64,000 bases of DNA from an uncultured Odoribacter sp. (GTDB lineage Bacteria; Bacteroidota; Bacteroidia; Bacteroidales; Marinifilaceae). The notes beneath the pieces were generated by a model. It was not told the origin of the DNA. It saw only the letters and a list, made by a program, of their open reading frames with translations, and made no database searches. Positions 41,127 to 50,223 of the stretch are shown piece by piece (the stretch's first letter is position 1; every line of letters starts with the position of its first letter). The position numbers were made by a program, and so were the translations under genes. The stretch covers positions 62,001 through 126,000 of the forward strand of contig CALUKE010000002.1 in the NCBI GenBank assembly GCA_944321165.1, written 5' to 3'.

Positions 41127-42530
41127 TTATTTCCAGGCTGACAATTGATCTGTAATTTCTGGCATGTCTCCGGCCTTGAATATCGGGTCTTTTCGGCCAT
41201 GTCGCTTCTGTCGTGAATAGTTGTGCAAGGCTTTTAACGCGAGGTGACCTAACATGGACATGGCAAATAAATTGATGGCAGTCATGATTCCCATGCATAG
41301 ATCTGCCAAATTCCAGACGACATCTAATGCTGCTATGGAACCTAAAAATATCATGGCGCCGACAGCGGTCCGGTAAAGTGGCAGGCTGACAGGGTGACGC
41401 GTGAGGAATAGCAGATTGGTTTCACAGTAAGAATAGTTGCCGATGATGGAACTGAAGGCAAATAATAGGATACAGCAGGTGATGAATTGTGCACCGAAAG
41501 GTCCGATTTCCCGACTGATGGCAGCCTGGGTCAGTTGAATGCCTTTCAGGGTGCCGTCTAATGGCAGCTCTGAAAATAAAATGATGAACGCGGTACAGCT
41601 GCAGATGACAATGGTGTCTGTGAATACGCTCAATGCCTGGATCAGTCCCTGTTTGACCGGATGTGAGACACTGGCGGTTGCCGCAGCATTGGGGGCGGAA
41701 CCCATGCCTGCTTCATTGGAAAACAAGCCCCGGCGAATGCCTTGCATGACGGTGATGCCGAAACTTCCTCCGGTAAATTGTTCAATCCCGAATGCGTTGG
41801 CAAAAATATGGCCGATGAGCTGGGGAATGGCGGTTACATGACTGAACAGAATGAACAGGGCGAGGAGTATATAGGCGATCGCCATGACGGGCACCAGTAT
41901 ACCTGACAGTTTTGCAATTCGGTGGATACCCCCGAAGATGGTCAGCAGGGTTAAGAAGGTCAAGACCAGGGCTGATCCCAGACGATTTATCCCGTAGGTT
42001 TCGTGAAAGGCGATGGCAATGGTATTGGCCTGGACGGAATTGAAAACCAAACCGAAAGTCACCAGAATGATAAAGGCGAAAAGCATGGCTAACCTGTGTT
42101 TCTTCAATCCTCTTTCGATATAGAATGCCGGACCTCCGATAAACGATCGTTCGCCTTTTTCTTTGTAAAGCTGGGCTAAAGTGGATTCTACAAAGGCTGA
42201 GGCTGAACCGATCAAGGCGAGCAGCCACATCCAGAACACAGCTCCCGGTCCACCCAGAGAGAGGGCCGTTGCCACCCCTGCCAGATTGCCAGTCCCGACT
42301 CGGGAGGCCGTTGCAATACAGAATGCCTGAAAAGAGGAAACTGTATTTTTCCCCGTATGTAGATGAGCGCCTTGTTTTAACAGTCGGAACATTTCTCCGA
42401 GATACCGGAATTGTACAAAACGGCTTCTGGCTGTAAAATAACTGCCGACCGCTATCAGTAAACCGATTAGCAGGTAACTCCAGAGCAGATCGTTGGCTGT
42501 GATGATCCAGTCACTCCATGTTTTTAGCAT
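41127..42530 (-). CDS. Alanine/glycine:cation symporter (AGCS family)
   Basis: This 467-residue inner-membrane protein takes up alanine or glycine with sodium or protons. It has about eleven helices and the AGCS signatures FCIATASRVGTGNLAGVATAL, GPGAVFWMWLLALIGSASAFVE, FIGGPAFYIERGLKK and GLFSNEAGMGSAPNAAATA. The start lies 146 bases from the divergent ECF sigma gene. ridA lies downstream, a sensible neighbour because RidA removes by-products of PLP-dependent amino-acid metabolism. Confidence 0.93.
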   Translation of the reverse strand: MLKTWSDWIITANDLLWSYLLIGLLIAVGSYFTARSRFVQFRYLGEMFRLLKQGAHLHTGKNTVSSFQAFCIATASRVGTGNLAGVATALSLGGPGAVFWMWLLALIGSASAFVESTLAQLYKEKGERSFIGGPAFYIERGLKKHRLAMLFAFIILVTFGLVFNSVQANTIAIAFHETYGINRLGSALVLTFLTLLTIFGGIHRIAKLSGILVPVMAIAYILLALFILFSHVTAIPQLIGHIFANAFGIEQFTGGSFGITVMQGIRRGLFSNEAGMGSAPNAAATASVSHPVKQGLIQALSVFTDTIVICSCTAFIILFSELPLDGTLKGIQLTQAAISREIGPFGAQFITCCILLFAFSSIIGNYSYCETNLLFLTRHPVSLPLYRTAVGAMIFLGSIAALDVVWNLADLCMGIMTAINLFAMSMLGHLALKALHNYSRQKRHGRKDPIFKAGDMPEITDQLSAWK

Positions 42531-42676
42531 CGGATTGTTTTTTATTTCTGGTGTTTATACGCGACGGAATAAAAAAGGGTCTGACGAATTTCAAAAATTT
42601 GCATAGAATTTAAAAAAATAATTAGGCCGGGAGTATAGGATTACTTGAATTAAATTTTTTCCTTTGTCTCTGTTAA

Positions 42677-43291
42677 ATGTGTAAAGAGGTTTGCGATATG
42701 GAAACGGAGGAACAGTCTGACATTTGGAAACAGCTGATTGTTCAGGGCGATAAGAAAGCTTTTGAACAGCTGTTCCGGATGTGGTATGTCCGTTTGTGTC
42801 TGTATGCGGAAACTATCGTCAGGGATCGGGACGCAGCAGAAGATCTGGTTCAAAATGTCTTTTGCACATTGTGGGAGAAAAGAGGTGATATCAATATCCG
42901 GGAATCTTTAAAGTCTTATTTGTATCATACGGTATATTACGCTGCTTTGAATTTCTTGAAACACGATCGGGTCCGTTTGGCTTTTTGGGAATTTATTCAA
43001 AAGCAGGGGGGAAAGGATGAAGATGACATCGAGCATTTTATGGATCGGGAGGCTCAGGAGGTCATGACGAAAGAGATCAATCGGGCAATCGATACCTTGC
43101 CGGAACAGTGTCGGGAAATTTTTTTGCTGAGTCGTTTTGCCGGAAAGAAAAGTCAGGAGATTGCCTTTGAATTGGGAATATCGGTGCGTACCGTAGAAAC
43201 GCAACTTTATCGGGCCATGAAGCGTTTGAGAGAAGAATTGGCTCATTTGCGCAGTCTTGTATGCTGGTTGTTGTGCCTGCCGAAGGCATAG
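42677..43291 (+). CDS. ECF-type RNA polymerase sigma factor (Bacteroidetes expansion family)
   Basis: This 204-residue sigma-70-like factor has region 2 (KKAFEQLFRMWYVRLCLYAE, then RDAAEDLVQNVFCTLWEKR) and region 4 (NRAIDTLPEQCREIFLLSRFAGKKSQEIAFELGISVRTVETQLYRAMKRLREEL). An ATG at 42698 (METEEQSD) is an alternative start that removes seven residues. It is followed by a FecR anti-sigma gene and the SusC-SusD locus, so it should direct transcription of that locus when the FecR protein releases it in response to ligand binding at SusC. Confidence 0.95.
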   Translation: MCKEVCDMETEEQSDIWKQLIVQGDKKAFEQLFRMWYVRLCLYAETIVRDRDAAEDLVQNVFCTLWEKRGDINIRESLKSYLYHTVYYAALNFLKHDRVRLAFWEFIQKQGGKDEDDIEHFMDREAQEVMTKEINRAIDTLPEQCREIFLLSRFAGKKSQEIAFELGISVRTVETQLYRAMKRLREELAHLRSLVCWLLCLPKA

Positions 43292-43384
43292 CAGGTGGGT
43301 TCGTTTGATTTTCTGTGTAAAAATTTTAAAAAAGTTGTAAGTATTTTTAAGAATCAAGTTGTCTTAATATAAATTTTTGTATTT

Positions 43385-44548
43385 ATGGAGCATCTTGAGG
43401 AGTTAAAAACAGAAATACAACATCTGATCATTCGTTATCTGGAAGGAAGTATTTCCGATAAAGAATTATCTGTTTTGCAGGAATGGCTGGAAGCATCCGA
43501 GCAACATTTTATGCTGTTCGATCAATTGCGTCGTGATTGGATGAAAGCGGGTTGTTTTGATCGTTATGCGACGGATCGGGCTTGGACAAAGGTGGAGAAA
43601 CGTTTGAAAATCTCGACGATGGTACGGCGTCGGAGAATGTGGCGTCGAGTGGCCGGTTGGGCGGCTGCTGTGGTATTGCTGGTGGGAATCGCTTATTTTG
43701 CGGCTGATTTTTATCGGGAGCAGAAGCCTTCCCTTGCAATGCATGAAAATATAGAGCCGGGAAGTAAAAAAGCGATTCTGGTATTGGGTTCAAATGAGCA
43801 GGTTTGGTTGGAAGAAAATACCGACGAGGCTTTGTTCGAAGGAGATGTGGCTGTGAAGAAAGAAGGCAATACTTTGGTTTACGAGGATACCCTGATTTCG
43901 GATGAAGTTGTGGAGTATAACCGTTTGATAACTCCTCGGGGAGGTGAATATTCGGTGATTCTGGCCGATGGTACCAAAGTTTGGCTGAATGCTGAGTCGG
44001 AATTGAAATATCCGGTACGGTTTACGGGGAATGAACGGCAGGTGTATTTGAAGGGAGAAGCTTATTTTTCGGTGACCAAACGGGAAGAACAACCTTTTGT
44101 CGTTTATTCGGATAAAACGAAGGTGACTGTATTGGGGACGGAATTCAATATTCGGAATTATGCAGAAGAAGAGATGGCAACGACTCTTGTGAAAGGAGTC
44201 GTACAGGTGACGCATGAAAATGGCGGGGAATGTAGATTGGTTCCCGGGCAACAGGCTATTGTCCGGGAAGAGGGAATAGAGGTGAAAAAGGTAGAACCGG
44301 TATATTATACGGCTTGGAAAGACGGCTATTTTATTTACCATGAAAAGTCGCTGGATGTTATCTTGAAAGAACTGTCCCGCTGGTACGATTTTACTTATTT
44401 TTATCAGAACGGTGATCTGGGAAATCTGATTCTGACAGCAAAACTTCGGAAATTCGATCGGGTGGATCAAATTTTTGAAATTTTGTCCGGGACCGGACAT
44501 TTCGAATTTGCAACCAAAGGAAAGACTGTAACGGTGCTCGCTAAATAA
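43385..44548 (+). CDS. FecR family anti-sigma factor
   Basis: This 387-residue protein has an N-terminal cytoplasmic anti-sigma region (about residues 1-80), one membrane helix (about 88-108, WAAAVVLLVGIAYFAADFY), a periplasmic FecR domain containing LITPRGGEYSVILADGTKVWLNAESELKYP (listed here in parts: RGGEYSVILADGTKVWL, then GEAYFSVTK) and a DUF4974 C-terminal domain (VILKELSRWYDFTYFY). It holds the ECF sigma factor at the membrane and receives the signal from the STN domain of SusC. A hairpin separates it from susC. Confidence 0.94.
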   Translation: MEHLEELKTEIQHLIIRYLEGSISDKELSVLQEWLEASEQHFMLFDQLRRDWMKAGCFDRYATDRAWTKVEKRLKISTMVRRRRMWRRVAGWAAAVVLLVGIAYFAADFYREQKPSLAMHENIEPGSKKAILVLGSNEQVWLEENTDEALFEGDVAVKKEGNTLVYEDTLISDEVVEYNRLITPRGGEYSVILADGTKVWLNAESELKYPVRFTGNERQVYLKGEAYFSVTKREEQPFVVYSDKTKVTVLGTEFNIRNYAEEEMATTLVKGVVQVTHENGGECRLVPGQQAIVREEGIEVKKVEPVYYTAWKDGYFIYHEKSLDVILKELSRWYDFTYFYQNGDLGNLILTAKLRKFDRVDQIFEILSGTGHFEFATKGKTVTVLAK

Positions 44549-44550
44549 AG

Positions 44551-44587
44551 AGAGGGAACAATCATTGTGCGCTGAATGGTTCCCTCT
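44551..44587 (+). terminator. Hairpin between fecR and susC, possible attenuator
   Basis: AGAGGGAAC pairs with GTTCCCTCT (44551-44559 with 44579-44587), extended by partial pairing inside the loop. Only a weak T-rich tail follows. It may separate the regulatory from the structural genes. No promoter consensus is seen before susC at 44628. Confidence 0.5.
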
Positions 44588-44627
44588 TCAATAATTGAAA
44601 ATCAATTACTAATTAAATTCCAAATTT

Positions 44628-47600
44628 ATGAAAAAAAAACTTAGGGGTATCTTTTATCCAAGAGAAAAAGTGAGAAAATTGTCGCTTGTGGCAAAACTCT
44701 CTTTTATGTTAATGTTCTTTTGTCTTCAAATCCAGGCAAATGGTTTTTCGCAGCACACGCGTCTGAGTATAAAGATGGATCAGGTAAGCGTCAAACAGTT
44801 GTTTTTGGAAATAGAAAAAATGACCGATTTGGCTTTTGTGTACAATACAAACGATGTGGAAAACCTGGGGACAATCGATGTCGATTTTACCAACGAGGAA
44901 GTCGGGAAGATTTTAGATTATTGTTTAAAAGGCAAAGGGTTGAATTTCAGTTTTGTGAATAATCATGTGGTTATTCGCAAAGGGGAACAGCAATTGCCTC
45001 AACAGCAGGGACGTCTTGTTTCCGGTAAAGTGGTCGATCGGGATACGGGCGAACCCTTAACCGGTGCGACAATTAAGATTAAGAATACTACAATTGGTGT
45101 TGCTACGGACATAGATGGAAAATTTAAGTTGACCTTGGTCGGTGAGGAATCTACTCTGGAGGTGTCGTTTGTCGGATATGCTCCACAGGAGGTAACATTG
45201 GGGAAAAATGATCATATTACAGTATATTTGGTTGCTCAATCTTCGGAAATGGAAGAGGTGGTTGTAACCGGTATGTTTACTCGAAAGGCGGACAGCTACA
45301 CCGGAGCTGTTACTACGATAAAGGCGGATGCATTACAAAGAGTCGGGAATCAGAATATTTTGCAATCCTTGAAAAATATCGATCCGGCTTTTCAGGTTTT
45401 GGAAAACAATGATTTTGGTTCAGACCCGAATAAAGTGCCTGAAATTCAGATGCGTGGAGCATCCAGTTTTACGGATATGAAGGATAAGTATCAAACCAAT
45501 CCCAACCAACCGTTATTTATTGTAGATGGCTTTGAGCAATCGATTGAGAAGGTCATGGACATGGATATGAACCGGGTAGCTTCAATTACTTTATTGAAGG
45601 ATGCAACGGCCAAAGCCTTGTATGGTTCGAAAGGGGCGAATGGAGTGGTTGTAATAGAGACTTTGGTTCCCGAGAAAGGAAAAATGCGGGTTTCTTATAC
45701 GGGAAATCTGAATATACAAATACCGGATCTGGCCAGTTATAATCTGGCGAATGCTGCGGAAAAACTGGAAATAGAAAAAAGAGCCGGTGTTTATACGGAT
45801 ACTTATGGGAATCCTTTGACTCAACAGTCTTATGATGAAAAATATTACTCTTATTATAGTGAAATATTGCGGGGAGTGAATACTTATTGGCTGAACAAGC
45901 CTTTGCGTGTGGGTGTGGGACATAAGCATACACTGACTTTTGAGGGTGGGGATGATGCCGTTCGGTATGGGATCGATTTTCAATATAATAATGTAGCCGG
46001 TGTTATGAAGGGATCTAATCGTGAAGTCATCTCTATTGGATTCAATTTACAATATCGTTATAAATCATTGATTTTTTCGGAGCAGTTGTCTGTAACCTTT
46101 AATAAAGCAAAGGAATCTCCTTATGGTACTTTTTCTGAATATGCTCGTTTGAATCCCTATTGGAGAGCTTATAACGAGGATGGATCTGTAAAAGAGATTA
46201 TGGGTGATTATGAGAAGGCAAATTTTCAGGGAACAAAACCTATTTACAACCCCTTGGTGAATGCCAGTATCAATACGAAGAATGAAAATGCCTATACGGA
46301 TATTACCAATAATTTTTATCTGGAGTGGTTAGCATTTGAAGGAATGAGATTTAAGGGACGTTTGGGAATTGTAAACCAGAAAAATGAGTCTGAATTATTC
46401 TATCCGAGAGATCATACGATGTTTAAAGATATTACTCCAGATTCAGAAGAGTATTTTGAGCGGGGACTTTATTCCATGGTCAATGGAAAGCGTTTTGAGT
46501 ATAATACGGATTTGTCTCTTAACTATTCCAGAGAATTTGGTCGAAATCTGATATTTGCAAATGCTCAATGGAGTTTTAGTGAAAAGAAGTACAATTCTGT
46601 AGGATTTGAAGCAAGAGGTTTTGCCAATGATAAAATGGATTACATTACCCATGCAAAGGAATATGCAGAAGGGGCACCTACCGGAACAGAATCTTTATCG
46701 AGAGAGACAAGTGCTTTGTTATCACTGAACTATTCTTATGATAATCGTTATTTGTTGGATGCGACTTATCGGGCGAATGCGTCTTCTTTGTTTGGAAGTG
46801 ATAAAAGATGGGGACACTTCTGGTCTGCCGGTATCGGTTGGAATGTGCATAAAGAACATTTTATGGAGGACATAACCGCTTTAAACCAGTTGCGTTTTAG
46901 AGCCTCTACCGGATATTCCGGTTCGCAGAATTTCAATTCTTATCAGGCAATCGCCACTTATAAATATTATAATGAAATTTATGATAATATAATTGGAGCT
47001 CAATTGTTGGGATTAGCAAATCCTGATTTGCAGTGGCAAAAGACAAAGGATAACAATTTCGGGGTTGATTTGACTTTGTTTGATGCATTGGATGTGACTT
47101 TTGATTATTATATTAAAAATACACAGAACTTATTGACCCCTGTTTCTTTGCCACCTTCCGCCGGTTTTACGAGTTATACGGAGAATTTGGGAGAAACGAA
47201 AAATAAGGGTGTCGAGTTTAAGGTAAATTATCGTGTATTGAAGAATAGTGACAAGGCGATGTATTTGACGCTTTTTGCCTCAGGAATGCACAATAAGAAC
47301 CGGATAACGAAGATTTCCGATGCCTTGTCTTTGATGAATAAAAGCAGGGATGAAGACAAGGCAAATGGTGGTGGCGGTAATCCGAATCTGGAGGAAAATT
47401 CTGCTATTACCAAGCCTTCCGTACGTTATGAAGAAGGACAGTCCATGGATGCGATTTGGGCCGTTCGCTCCTTGGGTATCGATCCTGCAACTGGTAAGGA
47501 AGTATTCTTGGATTTAGACGGAAAAATGGTTTATGGGTGGGATGCTGCCAATCAGGTCGTGGTAGGAGATAAATTGCCCAAGTTGAGTGGTACGTTTGGA

Positions 47601-48032
47601 TTTAATTTTGAATACAAAGGTTTCAGTATCAATACTTCATTTTATTACAAATTAGGTGGACAGTATTACAATCAAACTTTGGTGGATAAGGTAGAGAATG
47701 TGGATATTCAATATAATGTAGATAAGAGAATGCTGACTGATCGTTGGACGACTCCTGGAGTACCTGCAAAATTCCGGAAATTTGATCCCTATGGAGCATT
47801 GACACGTCCGACTTCCCGTTTTGTACAGGATGTGAGAGAACTGCAAATGACTTCTCTGAATGTTGGCTATGATTTCCGTTATTGCAATTTCTTGAAAAAG
47901 AGTGGGGTTGAACGTTTGAAAGTGCAATTTTATATGAATGATGTTTTTAGAACTTCAACAATTAAGGCAGAGAGGGGTATCGAGTATCCTTTTGCGAGAA
48001 CTTGCTCTTTCTCTTTGCAGGCAACTTTCTGA
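44628..48032 (+). CDS. SusC/RagA TonB-dependent outer-membrane transporter with STN signalling domain
   Basis: This 1134-residue protein has a signal peptide within about the first 42 residues and an N-terminal STN domain (about 50-115, with LFLEIEKMTDLAFVYN and NFSFVNNHVVIRKG) that signals to FecR. A CarboxypepD_reg-like domain follows (about 128-215, VSGKVVDRDTGEPLTGATI), then the plug (222-345, with EEVVVTGMFTRKADSYTGAV and SITLLKDATAKALYGSKGANGV). The rest is a 22-stranded barrel ending in SFSLQATF. It is the channel for a ligand captured with SusD and the sensor for the sigma/FecR pair upstream. The ligand is unknown. Confidence 0.95.
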   Translation: MKKKLRGIFYPREKVRKLSLVAKLSFMLMFFCLQIQANGFSQHTRLSIKMDQVSVKQLFLEIEKMTDLAFVYNTNDVENLGTIDVDFTNEEVGKILDYCLKGKGLNFSFVNNHVVIRKGEQQLPQQQGRLVSGKVVDRDTGEPLTGATIKIKNTTIGVATDIDGKFKLTLVGEESTLEVSFVGYAPQEVTLGKNDHITVYLVAQSSEMEEVVVTGMFTRKADSYTGAVTTIKADALQRVGNQNILQSLKNIDPAFQVLENNDFGSDPNKVPEIQMRGASSFTDMKDKYQTNPNQPLFIVDGFEQSIEKVMDMDMNRVASITLLKDATAKALYGSKGANGVVVIETLVPEKGKMRVSYTGNLNIQIPDLASYNLANAAEKLEIEKRAGVYTDTYGNPLTQQSYDEKYYSYYSEILRGVNTYWLNKPLRVGVGHKHTLTFEGGDDAVRYGIDFQYNNVAGVMKGSNREVISIGFNLQYRYKSLIFSEQLSVTFNKAKESPYGTFSEYARLNPYWRAYNEDGSVKEIMGDYEKANFQGTKPIYNPLVNASINTKNENAYTDITNNFYLEWLAFEGMRFKGRLGIVNQKNESELFYPRDHTMFKDITPDSEEYFERGLYSMVNGKRFEYNTDLSLNYSREFGRNLIFANAQWSFSEKKYNSVGFEARGFANDKMDYITHAKEYAEGAPTGTESLSRETSALLSLNYSYDNRYLLDATYRANASSLFGSDKRWGHFWSAGIGWNVHKEHFMEDITALNQLRFRASTGYSGSQNFNSYQAIATYKYYNEIYDNIIGAQLLGLANPDLQWQKTKDNNFGVDLTLFDALDVTFDYYIKNTQNLLTPVSLPPSAGFTSYTENLGETKNKGVEFKVNYRVLKNSDKAMYLTLFASGMHNKNRITKISDALSLMNKSRDEDKANGGGGNPNLEENSAITKPSVRYEEGQSMDAIWAVRSLGIDPATGKEVFLDLDGKMVYGWDAANQVVVGDKLPKLSGTFGFNFEYKGFSINTSFYYKLGGQYYNQTLVDKVENVDIQYNVDKRMLTDRWTTPGVPAKFRKFDPYGALTRPTSRFVQDVRELQMTSLNVGYDFRYCNFLKKSGVERLKVQFYMNDVFRTSTIKAERGIEYPFARTCSFSLQATF

Positions 48033-48066
48033 TAGATGGATAATAAGTGTATAATAAAGAATAACA

Positions 48067-49512
48067 ATGATGATGAAGAATAAAATATATCGTTTATCGG
48101 TAATACTGATCTTGGCGTCAGCATTATTGAGTATGGCTTCATGTAATAATTGGTTGGATGTAAAACCGAAAACCGAGGAGGAAGCTGAAAAGTTATTTTC
48201 GACGATGGACGGTTTTAAATCTGCTTTGGCTGGAGTGTACATCGGATTATGTCAGTCTGATCTGTATGGACGCGAAATGACTTATGGTATGGTAGGGATA
48301 TTGGGACAAGAGTGGAGTGATGGTGCTACTTTGGGAAGTTCTTACAGTGCTTACAGTTATTTATTGAATTATAATTATGAGCAATCTGCTTCCAAGGTTT
48401 TGATCGATGCCGTATGGAATAAAATGTATGAGAGCATTGCGAATGTAAATACCTTGATTCAGTATACGGAATTGAAAAAAGAGGTATTGGGTGATTATTA
48501 TGGTGTTGTTCGGGGAGAAGCCTTGGCTTTAAGAGCTTATATACATTTTGATTTATTGCGTTTGTTTGCTCCGTATGATTTCGAGGCAGATGCGAAAGCG
48601 GCGATCCCTTATGTTTTGGACGCAAAACCTGCCATTGCTCCTCAGTTGACACCTGCAAAATTTGTGGAATTGGCGATGGCGGATGTAAATGCAGCCTTGG
48701 ATTTGTTGAAAGAAGATCCGATTTATACGGGCAACGATGTTTCAGGAATGGATAATGGTTATCTGGCGAATCGTAATTTCCATTTGAATTATTATGCCGT
48801 GTTGGGATTGAAAGCTAGGATCGCTTTGTATGCAAAAGATTTGACTACGGCATATCAGGCTGCACATGAGGTGATTCTGGCTCAACAGGAAAAAGGATTG
48901 TTTCCTTGGATAAAAACGGAGGATATTACTACAACAGAGGTGAATCTTCGAGACCGGACTTTTTCCTCCGAACATCTGTTTGCTTTTAATACGACAAAGC
49001 TGGAAGAGTATATCAAGGGATATTTTAGAGAATTTTCTACTCCTTTGATGGAACGTTTACGTCCCGGAGAATTGTACGAGGCGGATGATTATCGGACCGC
49101 TTTTTATGAAACGTATGGTGGTTTTGCTGATGTTATGACCAAGTTCTGGCAATTGGATAAAGTGTCTGTGAGTGGTCAGGGAATGGTCAGTCCGAAACGG
49201 GATCGAATGCCTGCCATTCGGATTGCAGAGATGTATTATATCGAGGCGGAAGTATTGAAAGAAACCGATTTGAATGCTGCGCTTGATGCATTAAATACGT
49301 TGCGGATGCACAGAGGATTGGAGGGATTGAAGAATTTGACGAAAGAGGAACTGCAGCAGGAATTGGAAAAAGAATATTATCGAGAGTTTATAGGAGAAGG
49401 ACAGGTGTTCTTTTATCATAAACGCATGAATACCAAGATGATTGCAACTGCCAATGTGGTATATGTACTTCCGATGCCGGATGATGAAATAGATTTAGGG
49501 CAACGTCAATAA
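48067..49512 (+). CDS. SusD/RagB family outer-membrane lipoprotein
   Basis: This 481-residue lipoprotein has a signal ending SMASC. Early text CNNWLDVKPKTE and the FSTMDGFKSALAGVYIGL helix are classic SusD, with TPR-like helices (RGEALALRAYIHFDLLRLF) and the C-terminal YIEAEVL-DLNAALDALNTLRMHRGL and YVLPMPDDEI. Three consecutive ATGs begin the frame; the first (48067) is taken. It caps the SusC channel 34 bases upstream. It is related to the partial SusD at the window start. Confidence 0.94.
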   Translation: MMMKNKIYRLSVILILASALLSMASCNNWLDVKPKTEEEAEKLFSTMDGFKSALAGVYIGLCQSDLYGREMTYGMVGILGQEWSDGATLGSSYSAYSYLLNYNYEQSASKVLIDAVWNKMYESIANVNTLIQYTELKKEVLGDYYGVVRGEALALRAYIHFDLLRLFAPYDFEADAKAAIPYVLDAKPAIAPQLTPAKFVELAMADVNAALDLLKEDPIYTGNDVSGMDNGYLANRNFHLNYYAVLGLKARIALYAKDLTTAYQAAHEVILAQQEKGLFPWIKTEDITTTEVNLRDRTFSSEHLFAFNTTKLEEYIKGYFREFSTPLMERLRPGELYEADDYRTAFYETYGGFADVMTKFWQLDKVSVSGQGMVSPKRDRMPAIRIAEMYYIEAEVLKETDLNAALDALNTLRMHRGLEGLKNLTKEELQQELEKEYYREFIGEGQVFFYHKRMNTKMIATANVVYVLPMPDDEIDLGQRQ

Positions 49513-49529
49513 CGCAAAAAAGAAGGATT

Positions 49530-50207
49530 ATGAAGAAGATATTGATTACAGATTTATTAGGTATATTGCTAATACTTTTGGTTGCGTCCTGCCAGGAAGA
49601 TGAAATTGATTTCTATACGGGACCTGCAGCTGTAAATATGACCTTAAATGGAGATGCTACTTTTGTCAGTGGCGAAAGCGATCAGGAAAAGAATTTTCAG
49701 ATTAAGTTGGCCGTACAAGGAGAGATTTCTGATAAAGACCGGATGGTAAAATTTACCTTTGGCAAGGAACATACGGCAGTCGCGGGAACGAATTTTGAGC
49801 TGCCGATGGAAGTGAAAATAGAAGCTGGCCGTTTGGATACGACGATCAATTGTAAAGTGTATCGGCAAGGACTTTCTGAGGAGCCTTTGTACTTTGATTT
49901 GCTCATCGATCCTTCGGGAGATTTTGTCGGAGGGGTGTCTGATGAATTGTTGTTGAAAATGATGATCGGTTTTCCGGCTCAATGGATTGATCCTACCGGA
50001 TGGGCTGCCAGTTATTATTTAGGGAATTGTACCCAGGCTAAATATAAATTTGTATTTGAGCAATTGGGAACACTTGATTTGTCGGCTTATCAGGGCAGTT
50101 GGGGTATGGGATATGCAGAGTTGGCAAATAAATGGAATAAAATTCTGGAAGAAAACCCTCGTTTGGATGATGATGGAAAAGTAATGAGATTCGGTTATGG
50201 CTATTAA
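49530..50207 (+). CDS. DUF4843 domain lipoprotein
   Basis: This 225-residue protein has a lipoprotein signal ending LVASC. The mature domain shows DRMVKFTFGKEHTAVAGTNFEL, VKIEAGRLDTTINCKVYRQGLSEEPLYF (given in parts: EAGRLDTTINCKVYRQG, then EEPLYFDLLID) and a late WAASYYLGNCTQAKYKFVFEQ segment. The family has no assigned function and almost always travels with SusCD. It lies between SusD (17 bases upstream) and the PKD-like gene, in the same order as 577-1317. Confidence 0.82.
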   Translation: MKKILITDLLGILLILLVASCQEDEIDFYTGPAAVNMTLNGDATFVSGESDQEKNFQIKLAVQGEISDKDRMVKFTFGKEHTAVAGTNFELPMEVKIEAGRLDTTINCKVYRQGLSEEPLYFDLLIDPSGDFVGGVSDELLLKMMIGFPAQWIDPTGWAASYYLGNCTQAKYKFVFEQLGTLDLSAYQGSWGMGYAELANKWNKILEENPRLDDDGKVMRFGYGY

Positions 50208-50223
50208 TTTTAAACAGCAGAAT

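Noticed and set aside
43790..44500. 236-codon minus-strand open frame inside fecR
   Set aside because: Antisense to the FecR domain, with a Phe/Ile-rich product of no recognisable family.
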